Origin: Halomonas sp.
GTDB taxonomy: Bacteria; Pseudomonadota; Gammaproteobacteria; Pseudomonadales; Halomonadaceae
Assembly (NCBI RefSeq): GCF_011050415.1
Contig: NZ_DRFS01000003.1
Coordinates: forward strand, 1 to 64,000
Length of the DNA: 64,000 nt
Reading direction: 5' to 3'
This document shows, piece by piece, positions 44,268 through 54,419 of the stretch. The translations under genes were made by a program, and so were the position numbers. Below the pieces are notes generated by a model. It was not told where the DNA came from. It saw nothing but the letters and a program-made list of their open reading frames with translations, and did no database searches. Within the stretch, counting starts at the first letter, position 1. Every line of letters starts with the position of its first letter.

Positions 44268-44650
44268 GACATGCTGGCCCGCTCATGAAAGCGCTCAAGC
44301 GTTTCACTAATGACATTTGAATCACTGGGTAGATCTGCCCATAACCGCTCCAGGTCATACAGCACCCGTGCTTCAGGCATCATTACATGTACCACTACGT
44401 CACCGAGGTCAACTAACACCCAGTCAGCGTTATCACCGCCTTCGACGCCTAACGGACCTAGGCCTGCAGCTTTGGCTTTTGCAACAACGTTCTCAGCAAT
44501 AGCCGCCACATGCCGAGTGGACGTTCCACTGGCAATCAACATGAGGTCAGTTACCTCGGTTAATTTAGCAACATCTAAATGCGTAATGTCACGTGCTTTC
44601 AGTTCTTCTAGCGCGTCGACCGCTAGTTTTTTCAATGTATCGATGTGCAT
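44264..44650 (-). CDS. rsfS: ribosome silencing factor
   Basis: The 128-residue protein binds ribosomal protein uL14 and blocks subunit joining when nutrients are low. The typical start MHIDTLKKLAVDALEELKA and the DUF143 core (VTDLMLIASGTSTRHVAAIA, DWVLVDLGDVVVHVM) are present. Start 44650 has AGGAG upstream; the longer frame to 44686 is not conserved. It lies between nadD and rlmH, the usual order. Confidence 0.95.
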   Translation of the reverse strand: MHIDTLKKLAVDALEELKARDITHLDVAKLTEVTDLMLIASGTSTRHVAAIAENVVAKAKAAGLGPLGVEGGDNADWVLVDLGDVVVHVMMPEARVLYDLERLWADLPSDSNVISETLERFHERASMS

Positions 44651-44728
44651 GACTCCTAAAGACAACCTCATTGGGTAATCGGTCAATAAAGCCGGCCATT
44701 GTAGCGGCTTCTTTGCTGACTGCCAGCG

Positions 44729-45388
44729 CTATTCGCTCTGCTGATAAAGTCCACGCTGCTTAATAGCCTTCTCAACGGGCTCTGGAACTAGATAACGTAT
44801 GCTTTTTCCCGTTTCTAAACGCTCCCTGATATAGGTTGCTGAAATTGCCATGAGCGATGGCAATTCAAGCATTAAGTACCCTCCACAGGGCTGGCGCATT
44901 AATTCCTCTACGCTATCGACTGCACGAGAGCCCACCAGTTCCATTAAAGGCACAGGCAAAGGTTCGCCATATCCAGGTCGCGCAATCACAACTAAATGGG
45001 CGAGTGCGAATAGTTGCTCAGGCTGGTACCACTGCGTAAGTCGCAAGAAAGCATCGTAGCCAATGGCCATTGTTAAGCGCGCCTGTTCACCGAACTCACT
45101 GCGTAGTTCGACAAGCGTGTCCACACTGTAGGAAGGGCCGTCACGGTGCAGTTCACGATCATCTGCAATCAGTCCTGGTGTGTCTCCAATTCCGGCTTTT
45201 AAAAGCGCAAAACGCTGCTGCGCAGACACTTGTGGCCGACCGCGTAAAGGCGGCTGCTGTGCGGGTATCATATGCAGTTGGTCTAGCTGCAACGCTTCTT
45301 TCAGTTCAACCGCACTGCGCAAATGTCCCAAATGAACAGGGTCGAATGTGCCGCCTAACATGCCAATTCGAGGCGCAAGGCTATTCAT
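44729..45388 (-). CDS. nadD: nicotinate-nucleotide adenylyltransferase
   Basis: The 219-residue enzyme makes nicotinate adenine dinucleotide in NAD synthesis. The nucleotide-binding GGTFDPVHLGHLR and the C-terminal ISATYIRERL motif are present. It starts 25 bp after the proA stop, and the two are probably cotranscribed. The C-terminal PEPVEKAIKQRGLY matches the family end. Confidence 0.96.
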   Translation of the reverse strand: MNSLAPRIGMLGGTFDPVHLGHLRSAVELKEALQLDQLHMIPAQQPPLRGRPQVSAQQRFALLKAGIGDTPGLIADDRELHRDGPSYSVDTLVELRSEFGEQARLTMAIGYDAFLRLTQWYQPEQLFALAHLVVIARPGYGEPLPVPLMELVGSRAVDSVEELMRQPCGGYLMLELPSLMAISATYIRERLETGKSIRYLVPEPVEKAIKQRGLYQQSE

Positions 45389-45413
45389 CCTATTTTCTCA
45401 TTGTTCCAACGGC

Positions 45414-46721
45414 TCATTCACGCACCTGACCATCACCAAAGACTACGTATTTCTGGGTAGTGAGGCCCTCCAAGCCTACCGGGCCCCGGGCGTGAAGCTT
45501 ATCGGTTGAAATCCCAATCTCAGCCCCTAGCCCATACTCAAAGCCATCTGCAAAACGAGTGGAGGCATTAACAATCACCGAACTGGAATCCACCTCAGCC
45601 ATAAACCGCCTTGCCAGAGAGTAATCCTGAGTGACGATGGCGTCAGTATGGTGAGAACCGTAATGCTCTATATGGGCGATGGCGTCATCCATCCCATCGA
45701 CCACTTTTATGGCCAACACAGGCGCTAAATACTCTGCATACCAATCTTCTTCACTGGCAGCAACTGCCTGTGGTAGCAGTGCCTGAGTACGCTGGCAACC
45801 GCGAAGCTCCACCTCATGTTCGGCATACGCTCGCGCCAGCTCTGGGAGTAGTAGATCAGCAATAGGTGCGTCAACCAGCAGGGTTTCCATAGTATTACAG
45901 GTACCATAGCGATGGGTTTTCGCATTAACTGCAATGGCTAACGCCTTAGCAGGGTCGGCGGTTGTATCAATGTAAACATGGCAAACACCATCAAGGTGTT
46001 TGATGACGGGTACGCGGGCGTCACGGGAGATGCGCTCAATCAGCGACTTACCACCTCGTGGAATAATCACATCGACATATTCCGGCATACTGATCATCTG
46101 CCCCACCGCCGCACGGTCAGTGGTCGCTACGACCTGAACGCTACCGGCGGGAAGGCCTACATCTGCTAGCCCCGATTGAATGCAGGCGCTAAGTGCAGCA
46201 TTGGATTCGCTCGCCTCTGAACCTCCGCGTAATATGCAGGCATTGCCCGATTTTAAACACAGACTGGCGGCTTCCAGCGTCACATTAGGACGGGATTCAT
46301 AAATGATGCCAATAACGCCCAACGGCACGCGCATTTTACCCACTTGAATACCGCTGGGGCGATATCGCATATCACTAATCTCGCCGACTGGGTCGGGCAA
46401 GGCCGCGACTTGATGCAGACCGTCGATCATGGCATCAATACGTGCGTCATTTAGCGCTAAACGATCTAGTAGCGCCCTGTCTAATCCGCTTTGCTGACCA
46501 CGCTGTAAATCCGCCGCATTGGCGTCTAGAATGCTCTCACGCGATTGCGTTAACCGCTGAGCCATAGCCAGTAGAGCGCGATTTTTCAACCCAGTATCCG
46601 CACGGCGTAGTTCGCTGGCAGCGCGACGAGCCGACTGGCCCAGTGCCTGCATATAGGCGGGCACATTACCGGCAGATAAATGCTGTTGTGCCTCGTCTTG
46701 GAACGGTGTTGAAACGCTCAT
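45414..46721 (-). CDS. proA: gamma-glutamyl phosphate reductase
   Basis: The 435-residue NADPH-dependent enzyme reduces gamma-glutamyl phosphate to glutamate semialdehyde, the second step of proline synthesis. The catalytic Cys lies in [14 protein letters not shown], and the [12 protein letters not shown] and [17 protein letters not shown] segments are typical. I chose ATG 46721, with GGAGA upstream, over a longer frame to 46748. It leads the cell-wall gene cluster, a place that it also has in Pseudomonas (recall). Confidence 0.96.
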   Translation of the reverse strand: MSVSTPFQDEAQQHLSAGNVPAYMQALGQSARRAASELRRADTGLKNRALLAMAQRLTQSRESILDANAADLQRGQQSGLDRALLDRLALNDARIDAMIDGLHQVAALPDPVGEISDMRYRPSGIQVGKMRVPLGVIGIIYESRPNVTLEAASLCLKSGNACILRGGSEASESNAALSACIQSGLADVGLPAGSVQVVATTDRAAVGQMISMPEYVDVIIPRGGKSLIERISRDARVPVIKHLDGVCHVYIDTTADPAKALAIAVNAKTHRYGTCNTMETLLVDAPIADLLLPELARAYAEHEVELRGCQRTQALLPQAVAASEEDWYAEYLAPVLAIKVVDGMDDAIAHIEHYGSHHTDAIVTQDYSLARRFMAEVDSSSVIVNASTRFADGFEYGLGAEIGISTDKLHARGPVGLEGLTTQKYVVFGDGQVRE

Positions 46722-46975
46722 GCTATCTCCGTGGGTGGTTGCGTACACTGTTGTTAGGAAACCTAGGTTAATTTAAACGCTGGGAACAGTATCGAGAGGC
46801 TCCCCAGTCTGTCTCATAATACTAACTACCTATGGCTGGCGAGCGTATTAATGAAGCCATCTTTCACGTTCATACTTATGCTACGCCATTTCGACGTTAT
46901 ACTGAGGATAATTAAACCGCTACTGTATGCAGTGTTCGGACACCTCTGGTTATTCAGGATGAATAGTAAGCCACC

Positions 46976-47830
46976 ATGCAAAGCAAGTACAAAATCCGCC
47001 TTCTGCGCGCCAACCTTTTAGCAGCCGCTGTCGCCTTGGCGCTATGGACGCCCGCCACCAACCCGACCACGGCATTAGTGCTGTGGCTTTCCGTAGGCTG
47101 GCTGCTTATCACTGCATTAACGCTGGATTTTAGCCATCGCCGTTCGCGTGGCATACCTTGGCAAGCATTACCTGGCGCTCTGCTGGTGGGATTGATTGCT
47201 ACTGCTCCGGAACGTCACGGCATTTTGGTCTGGGCGTGGGCGGCCATGCTAATGCTGCCTCAAAAAAACTGGGTTATTGCCTTCAATCTCAGTGCCGCAC
47301 TAGTAAGTGCAGTGATGGTGGCACCAGTACTGGGTAAACCTGAATTTCTGTTATTAATCTGCTCAATGCTGATTCTGGGCTTGCTTGCCTTATCGCGCGC
47401 TCAACAGCTGATCGATATCAATGGCTCGATTCGTCAGCGTTTACGCTTGATACCGGGATTGAACCTGTGGGCGGGTGAACAGCTTCTACGCGACATGACT
47501 AGAGAACAAACTCGCTGCGAGCGTGAAGGTATTCACGCAGAAATATTTATTTTGCATGTTAAGCGCCACCAGCTGTGGACGACAGCACAGAAACTGTGCG
47601 AATTAACCTACGACTTTGAAAATGTATATCGTTTAAACAGCACTACTCTGGTTACCTTAATGCTTTCGCGCTCGCCAAAAGAAGCCGCTCAACGGCGAGC
47701 TCGGCTGCTAGCGGGCTTGCCAGACAATATTACTAGCGAGCACTTGGAATTGATTGACATCGAACCCGCAACACTGACGCTGTTCGAGATGAGCAAACTT
47801 CCAAGCGAACGCGTGCGGGAAACAACATGA
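46976..47830 (+). CDS. membrane protein with degenerate GGDEF domain
   Basis: The 284-residue protein has about five membrane helices (residues 10-140). It is followed by a degenerate GGDEF-like domain: LIPGLNLWAGEQLLRDM stands in the place of DxLTGLxNRRxLxxxL, and NVYRLNSTTLVTLML replaces the active-site loop. No GGDEF sequence and no metal-binding Asp pair are present, so it should not make cyclic di-GMP. It may be a scaffold or sensor. The stop overlaps the start of the next gene (ATGA), so both are coupled. The likeness to GGDEF is my own judgement by eye. Confidence 0.6.
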   Translation: MQSKYKIRLLRANLLAAAVALALWTPATNPTTALVLWLSVGWLLITALTLDFSHRRSRGIPWQALPGALLVGLIATAPERHGILVWAWAAMLMLPQKNWVIAFNLSAALVSAVMVAPVLGKPEFLLLICSMLILGLLALSRAQQLIDINGSIRQRLRLIPGLNLWAGEQLLRDMTREQTRCEREGIHAEIFILHVKRHQLWTTAQKLCELTYDFENVYRLNSTTLVTLMLSRSPKEAAQRRARLLAGLPDNITSEHLELIDIEPATLTLFEMSKLPSERVRETT

Positions 47831-48759
47831 CTGAATACCAAATTCCGAAGCGCTTAATGACCGTTGCCTATAGCGCAAGTATCGCTTTAGTGATCGGCTA
47901 TGCGCTATGGCTTTATGCAATGGGTGAGTATCGTGACCTGCTGGTTCCTACGTTTATAAGCCTACTACTCGCATCAGCACTGCTGTTGCATATGGGCCAG
48001 GGTTTAAAAAACCATCTACCCCCTTTTATTTTATTGTTTTGCACCTATTCTGTCGTACTTAGCGCTTTCTATGCGCAACCTTATGTCTCCCTTATTTGGC
48101 TGGGACTACCGGTAACTGCCGCTTTTTTATTGCTACCCCTCTGGGCTGCAGTGCTGATCAACGTGGCAGCGGGGCCGCTATGGTGGTTACTTCCCGCTGT
48201 TTCAACGGCACCGCCCGCTGTTATCGTAGGCTATATCGCACTAACCCTGCTACTTGCCTTACCTCGCTGGGAGCATGCCCGCCGCCGGGCACTACTTCGT
48301 GCAACAGACCCGAATGATAGCGATTGCAATGCCTACCATATTGACACTCTAAAAGAGCGCCTTAGTAGTGAGCATCTGCGCGCTGCCATGCTCAATCAAC
48401 AGTTAGCAGTATTAGTACTCCATTTGCCACAGCTGGATATGGCAGAGGAGCAATTTGGTCATCGTGCTCAAACAGCACTTTTGGGAACTTTATGTAGCGA
48501 AGTGAATAGCCGGTGCCGCGATCATGATGTGCTAGGTCGGGCCGACAGCGCCACCTTTTGGTTAGTATTGCCTGACACCAGTGAAAGTGGCGCCCTGCTG
48601 GTACGCGAGCGGCTGCAAGTAGCCCTTTCGCGCTGCGTTTTAGTAGAAACAGGCCATTTGGAGGTGCGCATTGCAGCCTGCCTACCTAGCCGTTCAGAAA
48701 GCTTCGAGCACTATGTAAAGCGACTCGAAGCACGTGGTCTCTCTTTGGCTAACGCTTAG
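47827..48759 (+). CDS. second membrane protein with degenerate GGDEF domain
   Basis: The 310-residue protein has about five or six membrane helices (residues 10-150). Its C-terminal domain again matches the GGDEF fold by spacing: LAVLVLHLPQLDMAEEQFGHRAQT resembles LLxLDIDHFKxINDxYGHxxGD, and DVLGRADSATFWLVLPDT resembles DxxGRxGGEEFxxLLPDT. The catalytic GGDEF is replaced by ADSATF and the metal-binding Asp pair by HLPQLD (one Asp kept). It is predicted to be catalytically dead. Translationally coupled to the gene before. Confidence 0.65.
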   Translation: MTEYQIPKRLMTVAYSASIALVIGYALWLYAMGEYRDLLVPTFISLLLASALLLHMGQGLKNHLPPFILLFCTYSVVLSAFYAQPYVSLIWLGLPVTAAFLLLPLWAAVLINVAAGPLWWLLPAVSTAPPAVIVGYIALTLLLALPRWEHARRRALLRATDPNDSDCNAYHIDTLKERLSSEHLRAAMLNQQLAVLVLHLPQLDMAEEQFGHRAQTALLGTLCSEVNSRCRDHDVLGRADSATFWLVLPDTSESGALLVRERLQVALSRCVLVETGHLEVRIAACLPSRSESFEHYVKRLEARGLSLANA

Positions 48760-48801
48760 TTAGCTACCATTCATCATTTAAATGCTTAGCTGGAGAGGTT
48801 T

Positions 48802-50199
48802 GTGCCGCTAGCCGACATGCTCTACTCGTTAACACTGTCACCCCCCATGCTACTGTGCCTAGTACTCGTTATAGCCTTGGTAGAATCACTTGCGCTAGTG
48901 GGTTTATTGGTTCCCGGCGTGGTGTTAATCACAACCGTTGCATCGCTGGCAGGACATCAAGATATTGCACTAGCGTGGCTAGTCGGAGCTGCCTTCATAG
49001 GCGCCATTTTAGGGGATAGCATCAGCTTTACGCTGGGCTATCGGCACCATGAGCAGGTAACGAAGCGCTGGCCCCTTTCACAGCACCCTGAATGGCTTGC
49101 CCGTGGAACCCGCTTTTTTGAGCGTTACGGTATCTCTTCGGTATTTATCGGCCGTTTTGTTGGCCCGGTGCGGCCGATTATTCCGTTAGTGGCAGGAATG
49201 ATGCACATGCCACCCCGCACCTTTGCCTGGGCTAACATCAGTTCAGCTGCACTATGGGCACCGGCGTATGTATTGCCAGGTTATTTACTCGGACGTACCT
49301 GGCAGCACCATTTAGACATCCCCCCCGGCCTTGAAACTGCACTGTTGATACTGGCTGCCATTATGGTTGTATTGGCGGTGGTGTTTTCCTGGGGTCGACA
49401 TCAGGTCACTAGGCACGGCAGACTTTATCGCGCGCTCGCCGGAAGCATCCGCCGCCTACCGCTATTGCGTCGTCCCTGGCTAGCCATGAGTCATTCAGGT
49501 GAGGTTCCTTTGGCATCAATGCTGCTATTGGTAATATCCCTGGGCACTCTTTCCGGCTGGACACTGCTAGTTATTGTCCACGATGGCCCATTAGAAATGG
49601 ATCTGCTTGTTCAGCGACTTTTCGCATGGCTGCATAGCGACCTTGGCTATACGATAGGCAATATTTTTGCCCGCATAGGCGATACCTACGGCATCATCGC
49701 ACTAACATTACCCTGGGCAGTATGGCTACTGGTGCGTAAAAGAGTGGATGCTCTGCTGCATGGGGGTGGCGCTTTTGCAGCTATAGCGTTGTTAAACACC
49801 ATAGGTAAAGGGCTATTTGGACGTGCCCGCCCCGACACACCAGACTATTTAATGGGCTCATTCGCTTATCCCAGTGCGCACACTTCAACAGCCGTTGTTT
49901 TACTGGGTCTTAGTGCGGCATTTGTAGCCGCCGAACTACCACGTCAAAAGCGTTTTTGGGCATACTGGATAGCACTAGCCCTGACATTACCCATGGCGTT
50001 ATCGAGGTTAGTGGTAGGGGTTCATTGGTTCAGCGATTTGGTCGGGGGCGCTCTGTTAGGCATGGTCGTGTGCGCGCTTACTCTGCTTCATTGGCAGCAG
50101 CAACCACGGCCAAGCTTACGCCCTTGCCCATGGCAGTTTTTAAGCATCGCATCTCTGGCATTAGTGAGCGCTCGGGTCGGTTTTTTACCGCCTGTTTAG
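48802..50199 (+). CDS. DedA - PAP2 phosphatase fusion protein
   Basis: The 465-residue protein joins two membrane families. The DedA/SNARE-associated part (residues about 10-190) has GDSISFTLGYR and FIGRFVGPVRPIIPLVAGMM. The C-terminal PAP2 phosphatase (about 250-440) has its three motifs: KGLFGRARP, YPSAHTS and SRLVVGVHWFSD. DedA proteins move lipid carriers such as undecaprenyl phosphate across the membrane, and PAP2 enzymes dephosphorylate its pyrophosphate; the fusion could recycle the carrier. Start GTG 48802 has GGAGAGG upstream. The protein is known as a fusion in other proteobacteria, but it is less common than the single domains. Confidence 0.9.
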   Translation: MPLADMLYSLTLSPPMLLCLVLVIALVESLALVGLLVPGVVLITTVASLAGHQDIALAWLVGAAFIGAILGDSISFTLGYRHHEQVTKRWPLSQHPEWLARGTRFFERYGISSVFIGRFVGPVRPIIPLVAGMMHMPPRTFAWANISSAALWAPAYVLPGYLLGRTWQHHLDIPPGLETALLILAAIMVVLAVVFSWGRHQVTRHGRLYRALAGSIRRLPLLRRPWLAMSHSGEVPLASMLLLVISLGTLSGWTLLVIVHDGPLEMDLLVQRLFAWLHSDLGYTIGNIFARIGDTYGIIALTLPWAVWLLVRKRVDALLHGGGAFAAIALLNTIGKGLFGRARPDTPDYLMGSFAYPSAHTSTAVVLLGLSAAFVAAELPRQKRFWAYWIALALTLPMALSRLVVGVHWFSDLVGGALLGMVVCALTLLHWQQQPRPSLRPCPWQFLSIASLALVSARVGFLPPV

Positions 50200-50218
50200 G
50201 GGTAGATAAAGCCCTTGA

Positions 50219-50842
50219 TTAGCCGAGTGCAAGCCATAGGCCTACGCCGACCATCAGTGTACCGGCAATGCGATTAAGCAAACGCACATTGCCGCTTTTA
50301 CCAAGCACACTGCGTAGCGTTTTGCCGCCGGTGGCATATACCAGCATGCTGGCAAATTCGATAGTCAAAATCACCGCAATCAACAGGCTAAGTTGCCCGG
50401 CAAGGGGGCGAGTGCTGTCTAAAAAAGGTGGCAGCAAGACCATAAAAAAGGCCCAGCCCTTTGGGTTGGCCACTGCGGTCACAAAGCCTTGCATCGCTAG
50501 CTGCAGGCGGCTAGCAGGAGGCCCAGCATCTAATTCATTAGGGATTGCCATACGCCCCCGTGAACGCCACATCATAATACCTAAATACCCTAAGTAGGCG
50601 CCGCCCACCCATTTGAACAGCACGAATAGTTCTGGTTGGCGTAGCATCAGTGCGGCAACACCCGCTCCTGCTGCTGTGGCAACTAACCCAACCCCAAGCA
50701 GTTCACCGATCATCATCCAAAGGGTGCGCTTAACACCCTGGGTCATACCTAACACCATCGCAAGTGTCATACACATGCCGGGGGTTAGCGATACAAACAA
50801 AAACGTTGGCACAAAAACCGAGAGCGTAGCCCACGACATCAT
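50219..50842 (-). CDS. LysE-family transporter
   Basis: The 207-residue protein has six predicted membrane helices and the LysE/RhtB fold (LTPGMCMTLAMVLGMTQG, NPKGWAFFMVLLPPFLD). It probably exports an amino acid, perhaps lysine, threonine or a related compound; the substrate cannot be read from the sequence. Its start is 7 bp from the stop of ubiX. It is convergent with the DedA-PAP2 gene, 19 bp away. Confidence 0.85.
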   Translation of the reverse strand: MMSWATLSVFVPTFLFVSLTPGMCMTLAMVLGMTQGVKRTLWMMIGELLGVGLVATAAGAGVAALMLRQPELFVLFKWVGGAYLGYLGIMMWRSRGRMAIPNELDAGPPASRLQLAMQGFVTAVANPKGWAFFMVLLPPFLDSTRPLAGQLSLLIAVILTIEFASMLVYATGGKTLRSVLGKSGNVRLLNRIAGTLMVGVGLWLALG

Positions 50843-50849
50843 CTCTTAT

Positions 50850-51500
50850 TCACCCTTTAATAGTCTGGCCGTCTACCTCGCCCCAGCGAGGTACCAACGT
50901 ATGCTCAATGCCTAACTGGTTTAGTATCCGCGCCACGATAAAATCAATAAGATCATCAATGCTTTGTGGGCAGTGATAAAATCCTGGTGCGGCAGGCAGA
51001 ATAACCACTCCAAGCCGACTAAGTGCCAGCATATGCTCAAGATGAATAGGAGAAAGCGGACTTTCGCGGGGCACTAACACTAGCGTTCGGCGCTCTTTGA
51101 TCGCCACATCAGCGGCCCGCTCAATCAGGTTATTGCTGGCACCAGTTGCCACCGCTGATAGCGTGCCGGTAGAGCACGGACACACCACCATCGCTGAAGG
51201 CGCGCCGGAACCCGATGCCACAGGAGCCATCCAATCTTCACGACCAAAACAGCGAATCTGCCCCGGCTGGGCGCCACTACGTTCGCTTAGCGCCTCCACC
51301 AACCGCTGTGGCTGCGCCGGTAGCGAAAACGGCGTTTCAGTGGCGATTACCATATGGGCCGCTTTCGAAATCATGACCCACACTTCATGGCCTGCATCGA
51401 CTAAAACATCAATCAGCCGTAGACCATACTGCGCACCTGATGCGCCGGTGAGCGCCACCGTAATCGGCTTTTTAAACGTCTCTTTTGCTGAGTTGGCCAA
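50850..51500 (-). CDS. ubiX: flavin prenyltransferase UbiX
   Basis: The 216-residue enzyme adds a dimethylallyl group to FMN to make the prenylated flavin that UbiD uses in ubiquinone synthesis. The FMN-binding TGASGAQYGLRL is at the N-terminus and the PCSTGTLSAVATGASNNLIERAADVAIKERR segment is typical. It starts 3 bp after the mpl stop, in the ubiX-mpl arrangement seen in Pseudomonas. Confidence 0.94.
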   Translation of the reverse strand: MANSAKETFKKPITVALTGASGAQYGLRLIDVLVDAGHEVWVMISKAAHMVIATETPFSLPAQPQRLVEALSERSGAQPGQIRCFGREDWMAPVASGSGAPSAMVVCPCSTGTLSAVATGASNNLIERAADVAIKERRTLVLVPRESPLSPIHLEHMLALSRLGVVILPAAPGFYHCPQSIDDLIDFIVARILNQLGIEHTLVPRWGEVDGQTIKG

Positions 51501-51503
51501 CCT

Positions 51504-52907
51504 TCATGCCTCCTTGGCGTTAGCTAGGGCAGCGAGCAAACGCTCATGCACGCCTTCAAAACCGCCGTTGGACATTACGACGATACGGTCTAGAGGTGAT
51601 GCTTGAGAGACCACCGCCTCCACTAACTCATTAATATCGCTATACAGGTGTGCATGCGCGCCTTGAGTGGCGACCAACTCCTCCATTGACCAATCTAGCC
51701 CCGCGGGCTGAAACCAGAATACGCCATCAGCATCTGCCACGCTGTCGATTAAGCGCTCACGCAGCGCGCCCAATCGCATGGTGTTTGAGCGCGGCTCAAT
51801 CACGGCCAGCAAACGTCCTTTGGTTGTCGCCGCACGTAGCCCCTTAAGCGTGGCAGCAATTGCTGTGGGGTGGTGAGCGAAGTCATCAATCACTTGGATG
51901 CCGTTAATTTCACCGCGCACTTCCTGGCGTCTTCTAGGCGTTTCAAAACGCGCCAGCGCAGCGCAGCCACGGGCCAAATCAACGCCACATAAGTGAGCGG
52001 CGGCAACAGCCGCCAATGCGTTGCGCGCGTTATGCTCTCCGGTGAGCGCCCACTCGACAACGCCGTCTTCCTCCTGGCGCTTTTTATCCTGACCCGGCGC
52101 CCCCCCGCTATAAATCACCTGGAAGCGGCTAGCGTCGTCGCGCTCTAGCTTAAACTGCCATTCGCTCTTGGCCTGGTCGCCAAAATGCATAACTGGCGTC
52201 CAGACGCCCTGGACGAGCACACGTTCAAGCGCAGGCTGCTGATCGGCCACTAATAATTGACCTTGGCTGGGTACCGTGCGCACCAGGTGATGGAACTGGC
52301 GTTCAATGGCGGCCAAGTCAGGGAAAATATCCGCGTGGTCAAACTCAAGATTATTGAGGATCGCGATATGCGGGCGGTAATGAACAAACTTGGAGCGCTT
52401 ATCGAAGAACGCAGTATCGTATTCGTCGGCCTCCACAACGAATGGCGCGGCTGGGTCACCAATGCGAGCAGACACACCAAAATTGCGCGGTACACCACCG
52501 ATCAAAAAACCCGGCTTTAGCCCGGCACTCTCCAGCAACCAGGCTAAGATGCTAGCTGTCGTTGTTTTTCCATGAGTGCCCGCCACCGCAATAACGCGAC
52601 GAGTGGGTAGAACATACTCCGCCAGCCATTGGGCACCTGAGGTATAAGGCACTCCGCTATTAAGGAGCGCCTCAACCTCTGGATTGCCTCGCGACATTGC
52701 ATTGCCCACCACTACCAGATCAGGTATAGGGGTAAGATGATCGGCATGATAGCCTTCCATTAAGCTAATACCCGCTTCAGTTAGCTGGGTACTCATTGGC
52801 GGGTAAACATTCTGATCAGAGCCGCTCACCTGATGCCCAAGCTCACGCGCCAGCAGTGCAAGGCTACCCATAAAGGTGCCGCAGATACCAATAATATGCA
52901 GATGCAT
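51504..52907 (-). CDS. mpl: UDP-MurNAc:L-Ala-gamma-D-Glu-meso-DAP ligase
   Basis: The 467-residue Mur-ligase relative attaches recycled tripeptide to UDP-MurNAc. The start HIIGICGTFMGSLALLAREL is the Mpl variant of the Mur fold, and the P-loop is GTHGKTTTA. The Mpl-specific DYLDDFAHHPTA-like segment is seen as IDDFAHHPTAI. The C-terminus is normal. It is the first gene of mpl-ubiX-lysE. Confidence 0.95.
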   Translation of the reverse strand: MHLHIIGICGTFMGSLALLARELGHQVSGSDQNVYPPMSTQLTEAGISLMEGYHADHLTPIPDLVVVGNAMSRGNPEVEALLNSGVPYTSGAQWLAEYVLPTRRVIAVAGTHGKTTTASILAWLLESAGLKPGFLIGGVPRNFGVSARIGDPAAPFVVEADEYDTAFFDKRSKFVHYRPHIAILNNLEFDHADIFPDLAAIERQFHHLVRTVPSQGQLLVADQQPALERVLVQGVWTPVMHFGDQAKSEWQFKLERDDASRFQVIYSGGAPGQDKKRQEEDGVVEWALTGEHNARNALAAVAAAHLCGVDLARGCAALARFETPRRRQEVRGEINGIQVIDDFAHHPTAIAATLKGLRAATTKGRLLAVIEPRSNTMRLGALRERLIDSVADADGVFWFQPAGLDWSMEELVATQGAHAHLYSDINELVEAVVSQASPLDRIVVMSNGGFEGVHERLLAALANAKEA

Positions 52908-53185
52908 GGCTCTAGCCCCATTAATCGCTAATAAACTAATTCGTTCTAGCTAATGCAATAAAAAAACAAACGCTATTAAAATAGCCGGTTAGCGTAGCAT
53001 GCTGGGTCTATTTGCTCATCTACTCATCGTTATAATCGAAGATTAGCCAGAGCAAAACGCCCTTCAAGTGACAAATCCTTTTAGTTGTTGCAGGATGCCG
53101 CCACTGTTTATAAAGGATGGCTATTCTCCATCTATTCCCTCACCACGCTGGTAGCAACCTAATTATCAGTGAAAGGAGCTTTTTG

Positions 53186-53572
53186 ATGCGCGTTTTAATT
53201 CGCTACTTTTTCCGCGGCGTTCGCTTGGTACTTGCCCCCATCATGCTTATTTCTGAAAAGCTTTCCACGCCCACTGCCGTAGATCGCACGCCTGAGCAAC
53301 AGGCGCTTGTCGACCAGGAGTGTCAGCGCCTCGCCCTGTATCAATTTCGTAGCTGCCCTTTCTGTATCAAAGTGCGGAAAGAGATAGCCCGGTTAGGTTT
53401 GAATATTGAGTTGCGCGATGCTCAACTTGATCCCACCCATAAGCAGGCGCTATTAGAAGGAGGCGGTAAAGTAAAAGTACCCTGCCTTAAAATTACCCAT
53501 GATGATGGTCGCGAAGAATGGATGTACGAATCCGACACCATCAATACTTGGCTTCATAAACAGTTTGGCTAA
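53186..53572 (+). CDS. membrane-anchored glutaredoxin
   Basis: The 128-residue protein has a glutaredoxin fold with the redox site CPFC at 57-60 and the cis-Pro segment VKVPCLKI. Residues 1-23 (RVLIRYFFRGVRLVLAPIML) form a hydrophobic helix that could anchor it, unusual for classical soluble glutaredoxins. Start ATG 53186 has GAAAGGAGC upstream; a longer frame to 53117 exists without a site. The role in disulfide reduction on the cytosolic face is inferred. A -10-like TATAAA lies near 53112. Confidence 0.85.
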   Translation: MRVLIRYFFRGVRLVLAPIMLISEKLSTPTAVDRTPEQQALVDQECQRLALYQFRSCPFCIKVRKEIARLGLNIELRDAQLDPTHKQALLEGGGKVKVPCLKITHDDGREEWMYESDTINTWLHKQFG

Positions 53573-53626
53573 TGGCCGCCCCCGGCAGGTCGATGAAAAT
53601 CGCCCTGCCGCGCTAAAGCGCTATGC

Positions 53627-54133
53627 TTAAAATTCGACTTTTTGCGCCTGCACATCAAACGTCACATCAATGTCGATACCCTCCTCAAGGCTAGGCGGGG
53701 TATCTAATTGAACCTGCAGTGCCATCACTCCCTGAATTCTACCTGCTACATGAACTGCTTGACTGTCGCGCTCATAGTGAGTCAGCGACACCGTCAACTG
53801 GGCGTCTTCTGAGGTATACAGCGGCGGCAAAGGAGTATCGCCGATAAGATAAACGACATCCGCCTCTATAAGTTCGTCTTCTACCAGGGTTAGGCTGATA
53901 GAGATTGCCTCCCGGGCATCCCAGCGCTCACCGTCAATGAAGCCTGTAATATCAATGCGAACCTCGTCACCAAGTTCAACAAATGAAGCATTTGAGTCAC
54001 TACCCTGACTTAAAATAAACCACTCATGCCGCTCGCCATCCAGCACCCCTTCAATCTCCGGAGCAAGCTCACTCGCATAAGCAAAAAAGGGAATATACCA
54101 AGCCAATACCATGATCCCGATTTGTTTTCGCAT
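53627..54133 (-). CDS. hypothetical exported protein
   Basis: The 168-residue protein starts with a signal peptide (MRKQIGIMVLAWYIPFFAYA, cleavage near ASE). The rest is acidic with alternating short strands (DEVRIDITGFIDGERWD, VRGRIQGV-like), suggesting a beta-sandwich. I recognise no family; YceI was considered and rejected. It is a single gene convergent with the glutaredoxin gene 54 bp away. Confidence 0.7.
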   Translation of the reverse strand: MRKQIGIMVLAWYIPFFAYASELAPEIEGVLDGERHEWFILSQGSDSNASFVELGDEVRIDITGFIDGERWDAREAISISLTLVEDELIEADVVYLIGDTPLPPLYTSEDAQLTVSLTHYERDSQAVHVAGRIQGVMALQVQLDTPPSLEEGIDIDVTFDVQAQKVEF

Positions 54134-54419
54134 ACGCCTTCTCCTGCCAGTTTTGCACTACTTTTCGGTTACTACTTTCGTCTAAACCGAACCACTCTAT
54201 ATGGCGGCATTAGCCACCTCATTTAGTAGACGAATGATGCCTGTCATTATTTCGATTGTATGACGCGATGGGCACTCTCTATGTTAGTAGCCTATGTTGT
54301 AAGCTTAGGCCGCAAAACGGCTTTTATTGTGACCGTGTCTGTTTTACTGGTATTTCCTGCTATAAGCGAGGGAAAGCACCCGTTAAACAAACAATAAATA
54401 ACTATCCAAGGGAACAATT